NCBI GenBank assembly: GCA_025766275.1
Contig: JAFKAC010000107.1
Span: 1-64,000 of the forward strand
From: Lactarius indigo
Taxonomy: Eukaryota; Basidiomycota; Agaricomycetes; Russulales; Russulaceae
DNA: 64,000 bases
Direction: 5' to 3'
Under the pieces are notes generated by a model, which made no database searches, had not been told where the DNA came from, and saw only the letters and a program-made list of their open reading frames with translations. Positions within the stretch are counted from its first letter, which is position 1. The number at the start of each line of letters is the position of its first letter. Both the position numbers and the translations under genes were made by a program. This document shows, piece by piece, positions 34,626-46,259 of the stretch.

Positions 34626-35132
34626 GTGATATGTCTGTTTGTCTGTCCGTCCGCTGGCACGTGCGGACGATCTTCTCTTTTTCATAATCTTCTTTTCGAT
34701 ACAAACTTTCATACGACCATATTCACGCTACACATATCCGAGCGTCTTGATCTCCCTTGGATAGCAGTCATCGACTGGTCTTGCTTGACCCCCAGCCCCA
34801 CACCCGCAAGTGTCTAAACGTCATGTTTTGTTATGTTTTCCCTTGCACGACTACATTGCAAGTGACGATGCGAAATATGTTCTCTGCTTGTGATTTCCAC
34901 ACCGAATGCCGACGTCGCATTGTTCGTATGAGAGCTTCCCAGCTCTATCTTTATTATGTCCGTGACAGGACTCGATGATATACTCACTATAAAATATCTG
35001 CCGGCGTGTCAACAGTTGATTGCGCGCGTCGCATCGCAGCATCTCACCATAGCTTCTCTCGAGTCCTCGTCCACATTCTCTTCTCTCCCCGGTACCCCAA
35101 CGTCCACCGTCCTCTCTCTGGACCCCAGCACC

Positions 35133-35851
35133 ATGGCCACCCCGCTCCACTGCGGCTCTGAAACCGAACTCTGGATCACGTACCACCAGGCGTCGCGCAA
35201 GCACAAGCAGGTGACCGCCCAGCTGATCGATGTCGGCGAGCACAGCCAGCTACTCGTCCTCGAGGACGTTCTCGACCACATCTTCCAGCAGGACTTTGTG
35301 GACCCAAAATGGCGCTCCGTGGTGTGGTGGGAGGACTGCGCCGGAGCGCGGCTCAAGGCGAGCGACACGGTGCAAGACCTGCTCACACGCGGCGCCGGTG
35401 GGGCGCCCGGCACCGCGTTGCGCCTGATCATCGGTAAGTGAACGTCCGCGCAGAGGACCCCCCCCGCGATTCGCTTAGGAATCGCTCCGGTCCGCAGCGG
35501 ACATCCCGACGGCCCTCTGGGTACACTACGAATACACGCGTTGCGCGCGCCCGGCGCACTCCACGACGCAGCGTATCCGCCTGGACCTGCCGCACGCCAA
35601 GTTAGAGTGCCTCGGACACGTCACGAACCACATTTTTGCGCAGGGGTATCTCCCGTGCAATGTGCGTTCGTTGGTATCCTGGAAAGACGCGTGTGGGAGC
35701 CACATCGAGGAGTGCGAGAAGGTGGAGGTGCTGCTCTCTCGGGGAGAGGGAACGTGCGAGGAGAAGCCTCTGCGGCTGGTTGTCGGTTGGTGGCCTGTGC
35801 CGATTTTTATTTGATCTCGCCGCTTGCTGATGGCAATTCTCAGATCTGTGA
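35133..35851 (+). CDS. Two-module small protein, paralogue 1
   Basis: Not a family I recognise. Three exons (35133-35433, 35498-35785, 35844-35851) give 198 residues. Module 1 is encoded by exon 1 (ELWITYHQASRKHKQVTAQL to ALRLIIG) and module 2 by exon 2 (ALWVHYEYTR to PLRLVVG); the 8-base exon 3 gives Asp-Leu-stop. Both introns are phase 1. Predicted order in each module: strand, strand, helix, strand, strand, a short turn with V-x-x-L-L, final strand. This is ubiquitin-like in order, but no Gly-Gly ends the protein. No signal peptide or membrane segment. The start at MATPLHCG matches the other copies; the frame is also open upstream. Diverged from copies 3-6 and closest to copy 2. Confidence 0.85.
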
Positions 35852-37076
35852 CGACGACGAAAGTCTGTATGGTGGAAGGTCGGGAGTAGCACGGGTTATG
35901 TTTGACCATAGACCATGTATGAGCGAATCCGTTGGACCCAGAGGATTGTCACGACCGTATGATATGATGACTACGTATAGATCGACACGTTGGTTTGTAC
36001 CCACGCAATCCGAGAGCGAAGAAAAGACAAATCAGGGCACAGAGGCACCAATCGAGGCCGGTGCAAGTGAGAAGCAAGTGAGAAGAATCGTTTGCGCGTG
36101 ATGAAGCAAGCATTTGTCCGTCAGGGGGAACCCACCACGACCGAGGTCGAATGATCTATGGCCGCTGTGAGCACATATTTGCGATTGGTTGCGATGTCGA
36201 AGGCCCACCAGTTCAAATGAAAGATTGGGGATGTCTCGTCACCGCAGAGCGGAGAACACAGGATAAAGACATTGTGACTTTATAGGTGGGGTCAAAACAC
36301 ATGAAAAGTCCGACTTCCGGAAAGTCGCTCAGTGAATAACGTCTCCCAGATACCACTGGGAGTGGAGAGAAGATTGGCACATCGACGAGGCGAACTGGTT
36401 AATGACAGGGTCATAATTAGGAGGAGAGCTTCTTTTGTGGGACAAGCGTGATGCTTCTTGTTGCCTTTCATCTTGTCTTTTTATGGTAAGTCTACTTCCT
36501 ATATCTTACTGTCCTTTTGTTTCCATGCCTACCCGTGCTTGCACTGTGGACGGACGCTAGGAAACGCCACAGCGGATTCAGATGGACATAACTAGTCTCT
36601 GGGCGGCAAGCGACCCCGCGCATGACAGCTCGCTGCTCGTAGCTCAGTATTGTCCTGCGTCATGGCTTTCCTTTATGCGACTCATACTCAGACTCAAGTC
36701 GCTTCGAAGACTTCTGAGCCTTAGAAACCTCACCACGATAGCAAAACGGTTTCACTCGTGGCTATGAATCTGGAGGGTGTTTTAGAGTAGATTTGGCAGC
36801 ATAGAGGCACCACATTGGCATCAGTAGCCGACACCAAATATTCGTTTGTCGCCGTCGCGGATGTCGCAGCAATTGAGAACCCGCCAGTTCCGTTTCACCC
36901 GCCCTCCTTTCACAGTAGCCGACGGGCCATAAAAAGGGCCCGTGAGGGGGCCCGACATATTGTCACACTCTACTATTCCAACCATAGATTCCTCAATCTC
37001 TCCCCATTCGCTCTCTTCGCTTTCCAGCACACCAACTTCGACCCTTCTCTCTGCATTTGGCTTGGACGACGACGAC
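35852..37076. other. Intergenic between paralogues 1 and 2
   Basis: No gene seen. CATAAAAAGG at about 36928-36937 could be a TATA box for copy 2. The 60 bases before the copy 2 start resemble those before copy 1 (pyrimidine-rich, with caccaacttcgaccc against ccccaacgtccaccg), which shows that the duplication included the leader. Confidence 0.55.
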
Positions 37077-37784
37077 ATGTCTGCTGCTGCACACGTACAC
37101 TGCGGTTCTGAGCTCTGGATCACGTACCACCAGGCGTCGCGCGTGCAACGTCAGGTGACTGCACAGCTCATCGACGTCAGCGACGGGACGCACCTGCACG
37201 ACCTCGAGGATGTCCTCGACCACGTCTTCCTGCAAGGCTTTGTCGACCCAAAATGGCGCTCCGTCGCCTGGTGGGAGGAATGTACCTCCGCGCGGCTCAA
37301 GGGAAGCCACGTCGTCCAGGAGCTGCTCGCACGGGGCATTGGAAGCACTCCCACGTCCGCACTCCGTCTTGTCATAGGTACGCCTAACTCCCCCATGAGC
37401 GAAGGGCGGAAATGCGAATGACGTGAATTTTTTGTAGCGGACATTCCGGCGGCCGTTTGGGTGCACTATGAATATGCCCACTGCGCGCGGCACCAAACTG
37501 CGACGCAGCGCATTCGCCTCGATGCGCCACATATGAAGGGTTGTGAGCGCCTCGCGCACATCACCAATTATATCTTCGCGCAGGGGTATCTCCCTTGCAA
37601 GGTCCGTTCGTTGGTGTCCTGGAAAGGCGCGTGTGGAAGGCACCTGGAAGAGAGTGTGAGGGTCGAAGACGTCCTCTCTTGGGGAGAGGGTACTTGCGAG
37701 CACAAGCCCCTGCGACTCGTGATTGGTGAGCACCCAGCTACGAGATGACGCATGTTTTCTAATCGGGGCATTGTAGACATGTAA
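37077..37784 (+). CDS. Two-module small protein, paralogue 2
   Basis: Three exons (37077-37377, 37438-37725, 37777-37784) give 198 residues, with exactly the same exon lengths (301, 288 and 8 bases) as copy 1. Module 1 runs from ELWITYHQASRVQRQVTAQL to ALRLVIG, module 2 from AVWVHYEYAHC to PLRLVIG; exon 3 gives Asp-Met-stop. Direct tandem partner of copy 1, about 1.2 kb downstream. Cysteines are more frequent in module 2 here (CARHQT, GCERLAH, CKVRS, ACGRH) than in copies 3-6. Function unknown. Confidence 0.85.
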
Positions 37785-38029
37785 CGGTGTCGATTGTGAG
37801 GTTTAATCCCATAACAACATACAAACTACAGTCGTTCCTTACTCTCGCCAGTGGCATTGTGTTCTTTATACCCTCATTAGCACAATGGAATTATACCTGT
37901 CCTTCGACTTCGGCAGTAACAAGTGATATCTTTACCAAACAAAGAATGGTAAGATGAAGTATATTGCTACATATCGTACAAATGTGACCCGACCGATATA
38001 ATATATTTTACGTGTTGTGAGTAAGCTCG

Positions 38030-40298
38030 TTAATCTAACACTGTGAGTCCGTCGTAGCTGGGCTTCTCGAGCGCGCGCTTCATAATGGACAATGGGGTCA
38101 TCTCTGGTTTCCGGGGAAGCTTCACCTCTTCGCCTTTTTCGTCCACCAAGACTGTATCGTCATCCAACGGCTCCTCTACGTCTTCGCCCATAAATACCTT
38201 CATCATCGCAGGATTGAACCCGCTCATGAGAGCAACTCCCTTGCTTTCTGCTTCAACAGGCGCCGTCTGGAGCTCACCCGCGAGGTTCCAATACACGATC
38301 TCTGGTACATCGTACCCCGCATCCTCATAGGCCCGCGCGATCGCATCATGATTGGTCACCCAAGCTCCAGGGTCCTCCTTCGCGGGCTCCGCGGCATCAA
38401 ACTGCATGTCAGAAAACACGAAGAGACGCTTGACCATGTCTTCTCGCGGCACGCGGTGCTGCACGGCCAGCGGGAGCAGTAAGCGGACAAACACGGCGTG
38501 CAGATTCGTGTTCGATCCCCACGAGCTACGTATCATCGCCGCGACGTTGGCCGAGACTCCCGCGCCCTCCTGGAGCGTAACGATTTCGGGCTCCGCGGAG
38601 AAGGTGATGAACACGTTCGCAAATGGCGGCTTGGCGAGCTGAGCGAGCACCATCGAGAGCGCCACGGCGGGGAGGATGGGCTGCGTCTCTGGGTACTGCC
38701 AGTAGATGTCGCCCATCGACCCGGAGACGTCGCAGACGGCGAGGGAGTTGTCTAGCGTGCCGGCCTCGCGTAGCCTAGCAAGCATCGCGTTCCATTGCGC
38801 GTCCACGACCTGCGCCTCGCGTCGGGCGACGCGCGCGCGGAACCCAGTGGGAACGGAGCTGCTCCAGGGTTTCATCTGCTCGTAGACGGTCGGCGCGATG
38901 GCCTTGGCCACCAGCTCATGTGGGAGGAGCGTCGCTCCGGAAATCTGGACCTTGCCTTCGGCTACGCTCTCTAGATAGGCATCAAATCGTTGGCCGTCGT
39001 TCTTGAAGAAGTTCTTGCTGTTGATGTGCATGCATTTGGACGGGACGTGTTTGTATGAGACATCGCCCCAGCGGCGCGCGGCCATGAGGGGCTCCGGAAC
39101 GCGGGACGAAGCACGTAGCGGTGTGAGAACCCAGCGTTGGTAGAACGAACGAAGGACGTGCACATCATCTCCTGAAACAGCGGCAGAGGCGTCGATCGAC
39201 CGAGAAATGGACGACATGACGCCGCCACGATACAGGAGTATCGCCACAGCGGTAGAGATGTTTGTCACTCTATCGTGCGAGGCCGAAGGTGTAGGTGCCC
39301 ATTTTCCGACGAAAGACACCTTTCTCAAGATACGGTCTCGCTCCTCGCCGTCTGCAAGGGTTTCTGCTCTGCGCATGAGAGATGCTTGCTCGACGAGCTC
39401 GTCTGAAAGTAGGCGTGCGACGGCAACATAAAGAGCGCGGAAACGACGCTCAGAGAGCTTGGAAAGCAGAAGCTGGTGGGACTCTGCTGCATTCTTAACG
39501 CGGCGCTCACGTGCAATGGCCCTGGCTTTCTGGTTCCTGTCTGCAAAAAGTTCCCTGACTTGTTCTGCGGTCATTCCGGAGAGGCGCTCGGTGGTTGTGA
39601 GTCTTTTAGGACCAACGGATTGCCCTCGAGCGGAGGGTCCCCGAGCGACATGCAAGAATGGAGCGGGGTAAGTGTCAAGTTGTTCAAGGGTGGCGAGGGC
39701 AAGAATATTGAGAAGATCTTTCCAGTAGCCATGCGGCATCTGGGTAGACTTGGACCTGGACTTGACGACGCAGAGAGGAGCCACGAGCTGAGAGAGGTTC
39801 GCAATTGCCGTACGCGGGTGGTGCTCATAGAGCCAGCCAAAAGCCCTGGATGTATGCATCGTGGTTAGCAGATTGAACGCACAAGAGCTCGGGGACGTAC
39901 TTGTAAAAGAGCTCTTTATCACCCTTACCATCGTGTATGCTCCGCGTGTTCCAGATGATCCTCAAGGCGAGGCCGGGGTCCTCTTCCCATGCCTTGGACA
40001 GCACAGCGTTAATCCTCTCTCTGGGCATGTGAAGAGACAAGCTCTGAAATGCGTCAAGTGTGTGCGAAAGTGTCGAGTTGAATGCCGGCGCTGAATTTTG
40101 GGTGTACTTTCGGTGCGCAACAGACTTGAGTGCATTCATGAAGGTATTCTCGGGCTCCGGTGCGTCGACGTTCATAGTATCAGGGGTTGACCGAGGCGGA
40201 AGTAGAACATCGAGAAAGTCAGGGTCAAAGAGCTCAGGGATGTGGGGGAGCGTGACGATCTGAGAGGTGGAAGCTGCGCCAGAAGCCGAAGCCGACAT
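38030..40298 (-). CDS. DUF2828 protein with von Willebrand factor A-like domain
   Basis: Two exons, 40298-39901 and 39845-38030, join in phase to 737 residues. The start is the ATG at 40298 (MSASASGAAS). The N-terminal half is helical and contains WNTRSIHDGKGDKELFYK and AFGWLYEHHP, characteristic of DUF2828, which resembles TROVE/Ro60 RNA-binding proteins in layout. The C-terminal half is a vWA-like domain with the metal site DVSGSM (LAVCDVSGSMGD) and later LFVFSDMQFD. Known members are cytoplasmic fungal and plant proteins of unclear role, possibly binding RNA. It lies between the two subclusters of the small-protein family. Confidence 0.88.
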
Positions 40299-40718
40299 TA
40301 TTCTCTGCGGGGGTGGCAAGAGAGGATGAGATGCGGCCTCCCATAAGAGCCAATGGCTTATATCATTCTGGGTCTAGCGGTGGCTGCGTCGCCTAGTCAC
40401 TCGGGTTCAGAGGGCGACTCGACTGGTGACTCGTGCTGCACTGCCCCCGGAGATGTACCTGCACCCAACATGGTAGCGGTACTGTAGCGCCTCTCGACTC
40501 CCGAGCCTTTGATGAGGCTTGCTGCCGTCACCGTACTGCCCACTGAGAACGGCTGTTAGGTAAGAGTTTGTACTGCGCCTGCAACTTACATCCTTTTTGC
40601 GGCTGTGCCCGACGATGTCCCTCCTTCCCGTTTCGTATCGACAGTCTTCCTTCTTTGATCTTCTGCCTCGCTCATGCCACCCTTTCTTTAGACTATTTTG
40701 ACACCGCACTCAGTTCCC

Positions 40719-42208
40719 ATGAGCACAGAAAACCCTCTTCCACTTTATGCCTTTGAGCCAGGAAGCTTACCCCCGATCCGGAAGCCTGTCGATGACTATG
40801 ATTCCGACGACGAACGTCCAGGCAACCCACGCCGGTGGTACCATTACGTGCCCTTGTGCAGTGAGTCAACTCACTCTCTGGGCAGGTCTCATTCGATTAC
40901 TGATGTACACACATCGCAGTCGCGGTCTTGCTCCTGCTTGCGCCTCATCCCTCCATCTTGCACGTCCTCCTCAACTACCACTACCTAACCCTCCACGCGA
41001 CGCGCTACTTCCTCGCCCACCTCCTCGTTATCTATACCCTTTCTTTCCTTGCATTCAGCTCACTCATCGTCTGCGTGGCGCGTGACCCGGGACCTGTGCC
41101 TGAGGCAAAGCCAGAGGTACAGCAAGACGCGGATGGCGAGATCAGCTTCGAAGACGCGCTCCTCAGCACACCACCGGAAGACTACACGCAGCCCGGGAAG
41201 TGGTGCCGTATTTGCTGGCGGCCCAAACCCGAGCGCGCACACCACTGCTCCCAATGCGGGCGGTGCGTGCTCAAGATGGGTGTGTGAGGCCACCGATCCC
41301 CCCGTGGCACGTCGTACTCACGCCTACTCCGCGCGTGGTAGATCATCACTGTCCCTGGATGGGCGCAAAATGCATCGTGCGCACCTTTATTCCGCGGTAG
41401 CGCTCATTACTGACGCGCGAGTGCACTGTGTAGGGCTTCCGAACGTATCCGTCTTTTCTGCATTTCTTGGCGTCTGTCACGCTCCTAGCGATCTACATCG
41501 CCGTGATATGCATCCGCGGGCTCAACTTTGCGTTTAGACATCCGCTTGCGATCGTACGTGTTGAGCTGGACTCATGACCGATATCGACGACGAATCCCCT
41601 CCCTTTTTCTCTCCAGAACGAAATCACGCCCGTGCATATGCTTTTGCTGTCCTTTGCCGGTTGCGCATTTACGCTCATCATGGGCTCTTTCTTCGGCTAC
41701 CACGTCTACCTCCTCCTGTACGCTCTCCCTTCCTGCTCGTTGATATTTTCGAACAAAGACCTCTTTCCTAGCACGAATCAAACTACGCTCGAACACATCT
41801 CGCCGTTCTATATCTTGCGGTACCTCCCCCCGCTCCCATCGGGCCGCCTCTCGAGCCCGCCACTGGAGCACCAGCTTGCGTCTGGGCAGCGTCGCGCAGT
41901 CCGCGCCGTCCACGCGCGCCTGTACTTATACGACGTTGGCTGGCGGCGCAATGTGGAGCAGGTGTTTGGAATGGGGGCGAAGCGGCGGTGGCAAGCATGG
42001 ACGGGCCGATTGCTTTGGGGCGGTGGTTGGTACGTTCGGTGTCCATTTCGCCGCTCGCCGCTCGTCCCACTAATTCTCGCGCCTGTGGTTGCATGCTTTT
42101 GTTTTTAGTCATGGCACAGGAACACAGTTCCCGCGCAACCCTCGTGCAGAGGACGTACTCGCGGAGTTGGCGGCGGAGTTAATCCGGATAGAAAATGGCA
42201 CAGACTGA
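40719..42208 (+). CDS. DHHC palmitoyltransferase
   Basis: Transfers palmitate to cysteines of membrane-associated proteins. Seven exons (40719-40860, 40920-41279, 41342-41376, 41434-41553, 41617-41717, 41772-42029, 42109-42208) give 371 residues in frame. Two membrane segments precede the Cys-rich domain CRICWRPKPERAHHC...CGRC and the catalytic DHHCPWM, which begins exactly at the start of the 35-base third exon. Two more membrane segments follow (LASVTLLAIYIAVICI and LLLSFAGCAFTLIMGSFFGY), then the TTLE motif (TTxE, common to the family) and an NPRAEDVLAEL tail. Topology and length fit a Pfa3/Pfa4-like enzyme; the exact orthologue was not determined. Confidence 0.92.
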
Positions 42209-42363
42209 GGTGTCTGGTTAGGTTTTGGACTCTACGATTACTCGCACGATATATATACCGTTCTTGCTGTATTTCTTGTCAGTATATATTAAAGCAAGCC
42301 AAGAATACAACGTCAGAGATATTTGGCTACATAAAAGTACATGGTGGGAGGGAAGCCGCATTA

Positions 42364-44025
42364 TCACCGCTCAGCATACTCGGTCGTGTCCTGATGTCGC
42401 CACCGCCTTAGTGGCCCCCACCACCACAACGAAGAATTCGTCTCTTCTGGATTTTGATTCGCCCCGGGTTGCCGGTGCTGGGGCTCCCTCTCGCGTTTTG
42501 TTGTTCTCTCCGTTCTTTCCTCCTCTATCACCACACCTTCCGTCCCCCTACTCTGCCCATGGCGTATCAGCCGCTCAGCGCCCTCCATCTCATATGCACC
42601 TGCGGCCTCCCTCTCCCTCTCCCGTACCCCGAAGGATCCGAGAGCCCATCCCGCGTTTGCGGGCACGTCCGCCGGCGGGCCGTCGACGCCAAACACCTCA
42701 CGGATATGCTCTGCACGCTCCATCGCGCGGCGGCGGGCGGCACTGACGTGGGCGTTACAGACGTAGCGATAAGCCCTTTGCGCGAGGGACCACGGCCAAT
42801 ATCTGCCATTGACTTGGGTATCGTTTTGTCCTCTCGTCGAGGTATCGCCGGACTGCGAAGACGCAGGGAGGGAATCGGTGTCTGAGCCCCTCCCCCTCCT
42901 CACCGTCGTCGTGCTGGACGGTGCCTTCTCCACAGCAGAGGTGGTAGCGCGGCCGCCGCCAGCGATGGCGTTCCACGCACCGCGAAGACGCTCTTTATGC
43001 TCCTTCCTGCGCGCATCGCGAGTTGCCCGGCGCTTACGGCGCTTTTCGGAGCGGCGGAGCCACTCGCCGACCTCGCCTATGCCCATACCCGCTCCGACCC
43101 ACCACCACCAGCCAAAGAAGCTCTGCCAGAGGATGACGGCGCCGGTCAGGCCGGGCACCCATTCGAACTGGTCGCGTGAGGGTATGTACGAGATCGTGAG
43201 GGCAGTGTAGGCGAGTGCGAGCAGGATCGCGCCGGCACCAAAGGCCGCGGTGCCACCGTCCGTGCGCCACGCTTGCTTGCGGTTCACGACGAAGCCCCAG
43301 ATCCCGAGCGAAAGCGTGAAGAGGATGGAGAGTGTCGCATTGCAAACGTTTCGCACCGCGCTCGCCACGGTGTTGAACTGCTGGCCTGGGTGGAGCGGAG
43401 CAAGCTGCATCCCTGCGGCGATAATGGCGAGGGGGCCGAGTAGGATGAAAATGAGCTGCGCCTCGAGGCGGGAGGGATACATAAGGGAAAGGAATTGGAT
43501 GTGCGTGATCTGTAAGAAAAAAAAAGTATAGACGAATTAAGATGGGGAACCTTGCCACGGGGTGAGTGGGCGGCGTACCTGCGTAAGTGCTGAAACTAGA
43601 GCGTTCATGAGGAGCCAGGTGATCAGCCCTCCCTGTGACCAGCCGGCTTCGACGCGAGGATCGTTGAGAGGGGGTAAATCGAAGGCAATATACTCGAGCA
43701 TAAATGGCCAATTTTGGCTTTGTCGCATCGTGTCATTGAGCAGGAGTGTGAGAGAGGCGATCTCCGATGCGAGGAGGACAACAGCGGCGGATAATTGGAG
43801 AAAAAAATTTACGCGTGCGAGACGGACATGGTAGGGGGCGGTAAATAACAGCTGGATGAGAAGAATGCAGACGAGGGTGAGTGTGATACCGTTGATGAGG
43901 ATTTGAATTGGGAGAGAGCGGGCGAAAACAGGACGATATGAGAGATAAGGGTTGGTGGTGTAGCCACTGTAGTCGAAGAGGTCAGCGGGGGGAACAAACT
44001 CTGGGGGAGGGTCAGACAGACCCAT
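42364..44025 (-). CDS. Multipass membrane protein of unknown function
   Basis: Two exons, 44025-43579 and 43509-42364, join in phase to 530 residues. The start is the ATG giving MGLSDPPPEF. About seven hydrophobic segments lie in the first 330 residues (for example LINGITLTLVCILLIQLLF, FFLQLSAAVVLLASEIASL, LITWLLMNALVSAL, IFILLGPLAIIAAGM, LSILFTLSLGIWGFVV, AGAILLALAYTALTISYI, AVILWQSFFGWWWWVGAG). A charged cytosolic tail of about 200 residues follows (ERLRGAWNAIAGG and later acidic/basic repeats). The arrangement recalls a seven-helix receptor or sensor, but no motif of a known receptor family was seen. Convergent with the palmitoyltransferase gene, with 155 bases between stops. Confidence 0.8.
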
Positions 44026-44162
44026 CGTGGGTGTGGTTTGTTGCAACGCCTCGTTTGGGCATTCGTTGACACTCTCTGCACCTTCGTCTTGGCAAAACTG
44101 ATGTAATGCGGAATTGGTCTTGGCCCACCTTATTGGCCGCTTGGGGGCTCTCCGTGCCGCAC

Positions 44163-44471
44163 TCACGCAAGTGCACTGGCGCAGCCTCTACAGCTAGTGA
44201 TCAGAGCGTGGGTGTTGTGGAGTCGTGGATACGCGTGTATGGTCTGCTGAGCAGGGCTGGTTACGCCCGAGTCAGCCTGCACACCAAGTCGGGACCATCC
44301 GAACAACGACGCCGAGTAGCCCGAGGGTGGCTTGTAGAATTCAACCGGCCCGCCCCCGAAACCTCTGGCTTTGGTGAGCATAGGCGTTGACTCCCTTGCC
44401 CCGCCACCTGCCTTGAGATTGTCTATCACATCTACGAAAGCGCTCGATCCCCATCGCTTTTCTGGCTCCAT
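44163..44471 (-). CDS. Possible small protein
   Basis: A 102-codon frame from an ATG, MEPEKRWGSSAFVDVIDNL, then LTKARGFGGGPVEFYKPPSGY. The first 60 residues look like a real small protein; the rest may be intron or 3' sequence. It lies 138 bases upstream of the membrane protein gene on the same strand. Not recognised. Confidence 0.4.
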   Translation of the reverse strand: MEPEKRWGSSAFVDVIDNLKAGGGARESTPMLTKARGFGGGPVEFYKPPSGYSASLFGWSRLGVQADSGVTSPAQQTIHAYPRLHNTHALITSCRGCASALA

Positions 44472-45423
44472 GGTATTTTCCTTGATCGCAGCTCAGGTCT
44501 CGGACCCAAAATTCTATCAGCCCAGAGGATTTTAAGGACCTCAGCCTCTTTTATAGTTGCGTCTGTTTCGCATTGGTTTTTTATTCTTTCTTTCGTTGAT
44601 GTTTCGTGTCCGTGCTAGTAGAGATGTGGGTGGGTGCCGACATCGCGCGACGCGGCCCTCGTCCTGCGAGCAACTCGGATGTGGGTTCTGCCACCGAAAG
44701 ACCCATTTTTGAACGATACTTCACCATCACTGAGCGGGGTGCGTGGCGGATGTCCTCGAACGGTGCGGACTGCGACCGAAGATAGACTCACGGCCGCACC
44801 ATTGGACGCTCATCCGAGATGAGCAGCTGAAAATCTTGGAAGCACTGGTCTCCGTCGCCGAGTCTTCTCGCTGCTGCTAGAGTATCTCTCCACTGGCTTC
44901 TGGTCGCACAGCTCCAAAAGCACACGGTCGACGCGACGACCTTATCACATCAGAGAAATATATCTGGGGCTGCTTAGACCGTAGAGACGAGCGGCACGCA
45001 AGACCCTAGTCTTTCATCGCACAGTCCTTGGTGCTGGGCGCGAGAACGACGCGCGATGTCTGGTGAGATGAGTAAGCATCAGCATCTATGTTACGACGTT
45101 ATTTTCACCAGCAGTCTTTCTGTGGGTATCACAGGTATTGTGGGTGTGTAAAATAGGATATGTGGCCAATCCTCGAACAGAAATGTATCCCACGGTGTAG
45201 CTTCTCTCAAGAATAATCTCATAGATCAAGCACCTCTTCCGCCCATCCCTTCAAAAACACACACACTTGACTAGACCAACATTCATAACGTTGGACATGG
45301 CGCACCAGAAAAGGAAAAGAAAAATAGAATAAAGAGTGTGTGTAGCTCTAGCTATGACAGCGGCAGTTACGGTAAACTTTCTTTTCGGATCCCAATTCTC
45401 AATTACAACAGATTTGCATGCCT
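44472..45423. repeat. 3' flank of paralogue 3, repeated at paralogue 5
   Basis: No gene. From about 44980 on, the sequence aligns in the same direction with 49400-49879, which is the 3' flank of copy 5 (shared stretches such as gtctttcatcgc, agcttctctc and gacagcggcagttacggtaaa against gacagcagtagttacggtaaa). Confidence 0.65.
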
Positions 45424-46169
45424 TTAGAGGTCTATAGGTTTTCGTCAGCGTCCGCTAAGACAGCCTTGCCATTGAGGACTCACCAATTACGAGGCGCAGG
45501 GGCTTATCCTCACTAACACCCTCGCCAGAGGAGAGTAAATCGTCGACTCTCGCATTCTCTGCGATGTGCCTCCCGGATGCTCGCTTCCACGAGACCGCTG
45601 ACCGCACCTTGTTGGGCAGATACCCTTTGGCGAAAATGTGGTTGGTGATGTGGGCCAGGCGCTCGAATTTGGTGTGAGGCAAATCGAGACGGATGCGCTG
45701 CACGGAAGTATGGGAGTGCCTGTCGTGCAAGTACTCATAGTGGACCCAAATAGCGACTGGGATGTCAGCTGGTTCCGGGAAGCCGCGTCAGCGTACCGCA
45801 CTACGAAAACAAAAACAACAAAAGCATACATATGACAAGACGCAGAGCAGTTTCGGGGGTGTTTCCGGCACCGTTTGCAAGTAGGTCCTTAACGGTGTGG
45901 CTTGCCTTGAGGCGTACCGAGTCGCAGTCTTCCAACCAAACGACAGAGCGCCACTTGGGGTCGACGAAACCTTGTTGGAAGACGTGGTCGAGGACGTCCT
46001 CGAGGTCGAAGAGCTGGGTACCGTCGCTGATTTCGATCAGCTGTGCGGTCACCGGCTTCTGTGCGCGCGATGCCTGGTGGTAGGTGATCCAGAGCTCGGA
46101 GGCGCGGTGAACAGAGACTACCCCTGCGTCAACGGGGATGAGAGATGCATTGGTAAGGACAGGGAGCAT
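45424..46169 (-). CDS. Two-module small protein, paralogue 3
   Basis: Exons 46169-45830, 45768-45484 and 45431-45424 give 210 residues. The N-terminal leader MLPVLTNASLIPVDAGVVS is longer than in copies 4 and 5. Module 1 runs from ELWITYHQASRAQKPVTAQL to ALRLVI, module 2 from AIWVHYEYLHDRHSHT... to PLRLVIG; the last exon is Asp-Leu-stop. Phase 1 introns as in the rest. TATAAAAG (minus strand) at 46246-46253 lies 77 bases upstream of the ATG. Pairs with copy 6 across the palindrome. Confidence 0.87.
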
Positions 46170-46245
46170 GTTTGAGACTAGAAAAGCTGGGTGTTGTGAA
46201 GAGGAATTGAGATGTGATGGGTAAGTAGCTGGCTTGCTGGCTCGT

Positions 46246-46253
46246 CTTTTATA
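46246..46253 (-). promoter_or_regulatory. TATA box of paralogue 3
   Basis: TATAAAAG on the minus strand, followed by gacgagccagcaagccagc. The same block occurs at copy 6. Confidence 0.65.
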
Positions 46254-46259
46254 GAGAAT

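Noticed and set aside
34956..35132. Upstream N-terminal extension of paralogue 1
   Set aside because: The other five copies start close to the ELWITYHQ motif, and the extension has no counterpart in copy 2. It is more likely 5' untranslated sequence.
40299..40319. Earlier start of the DUF2828 protein
   Set aside because: The first codon of that frame is TTG; the first in-frame ATG is at 40298.
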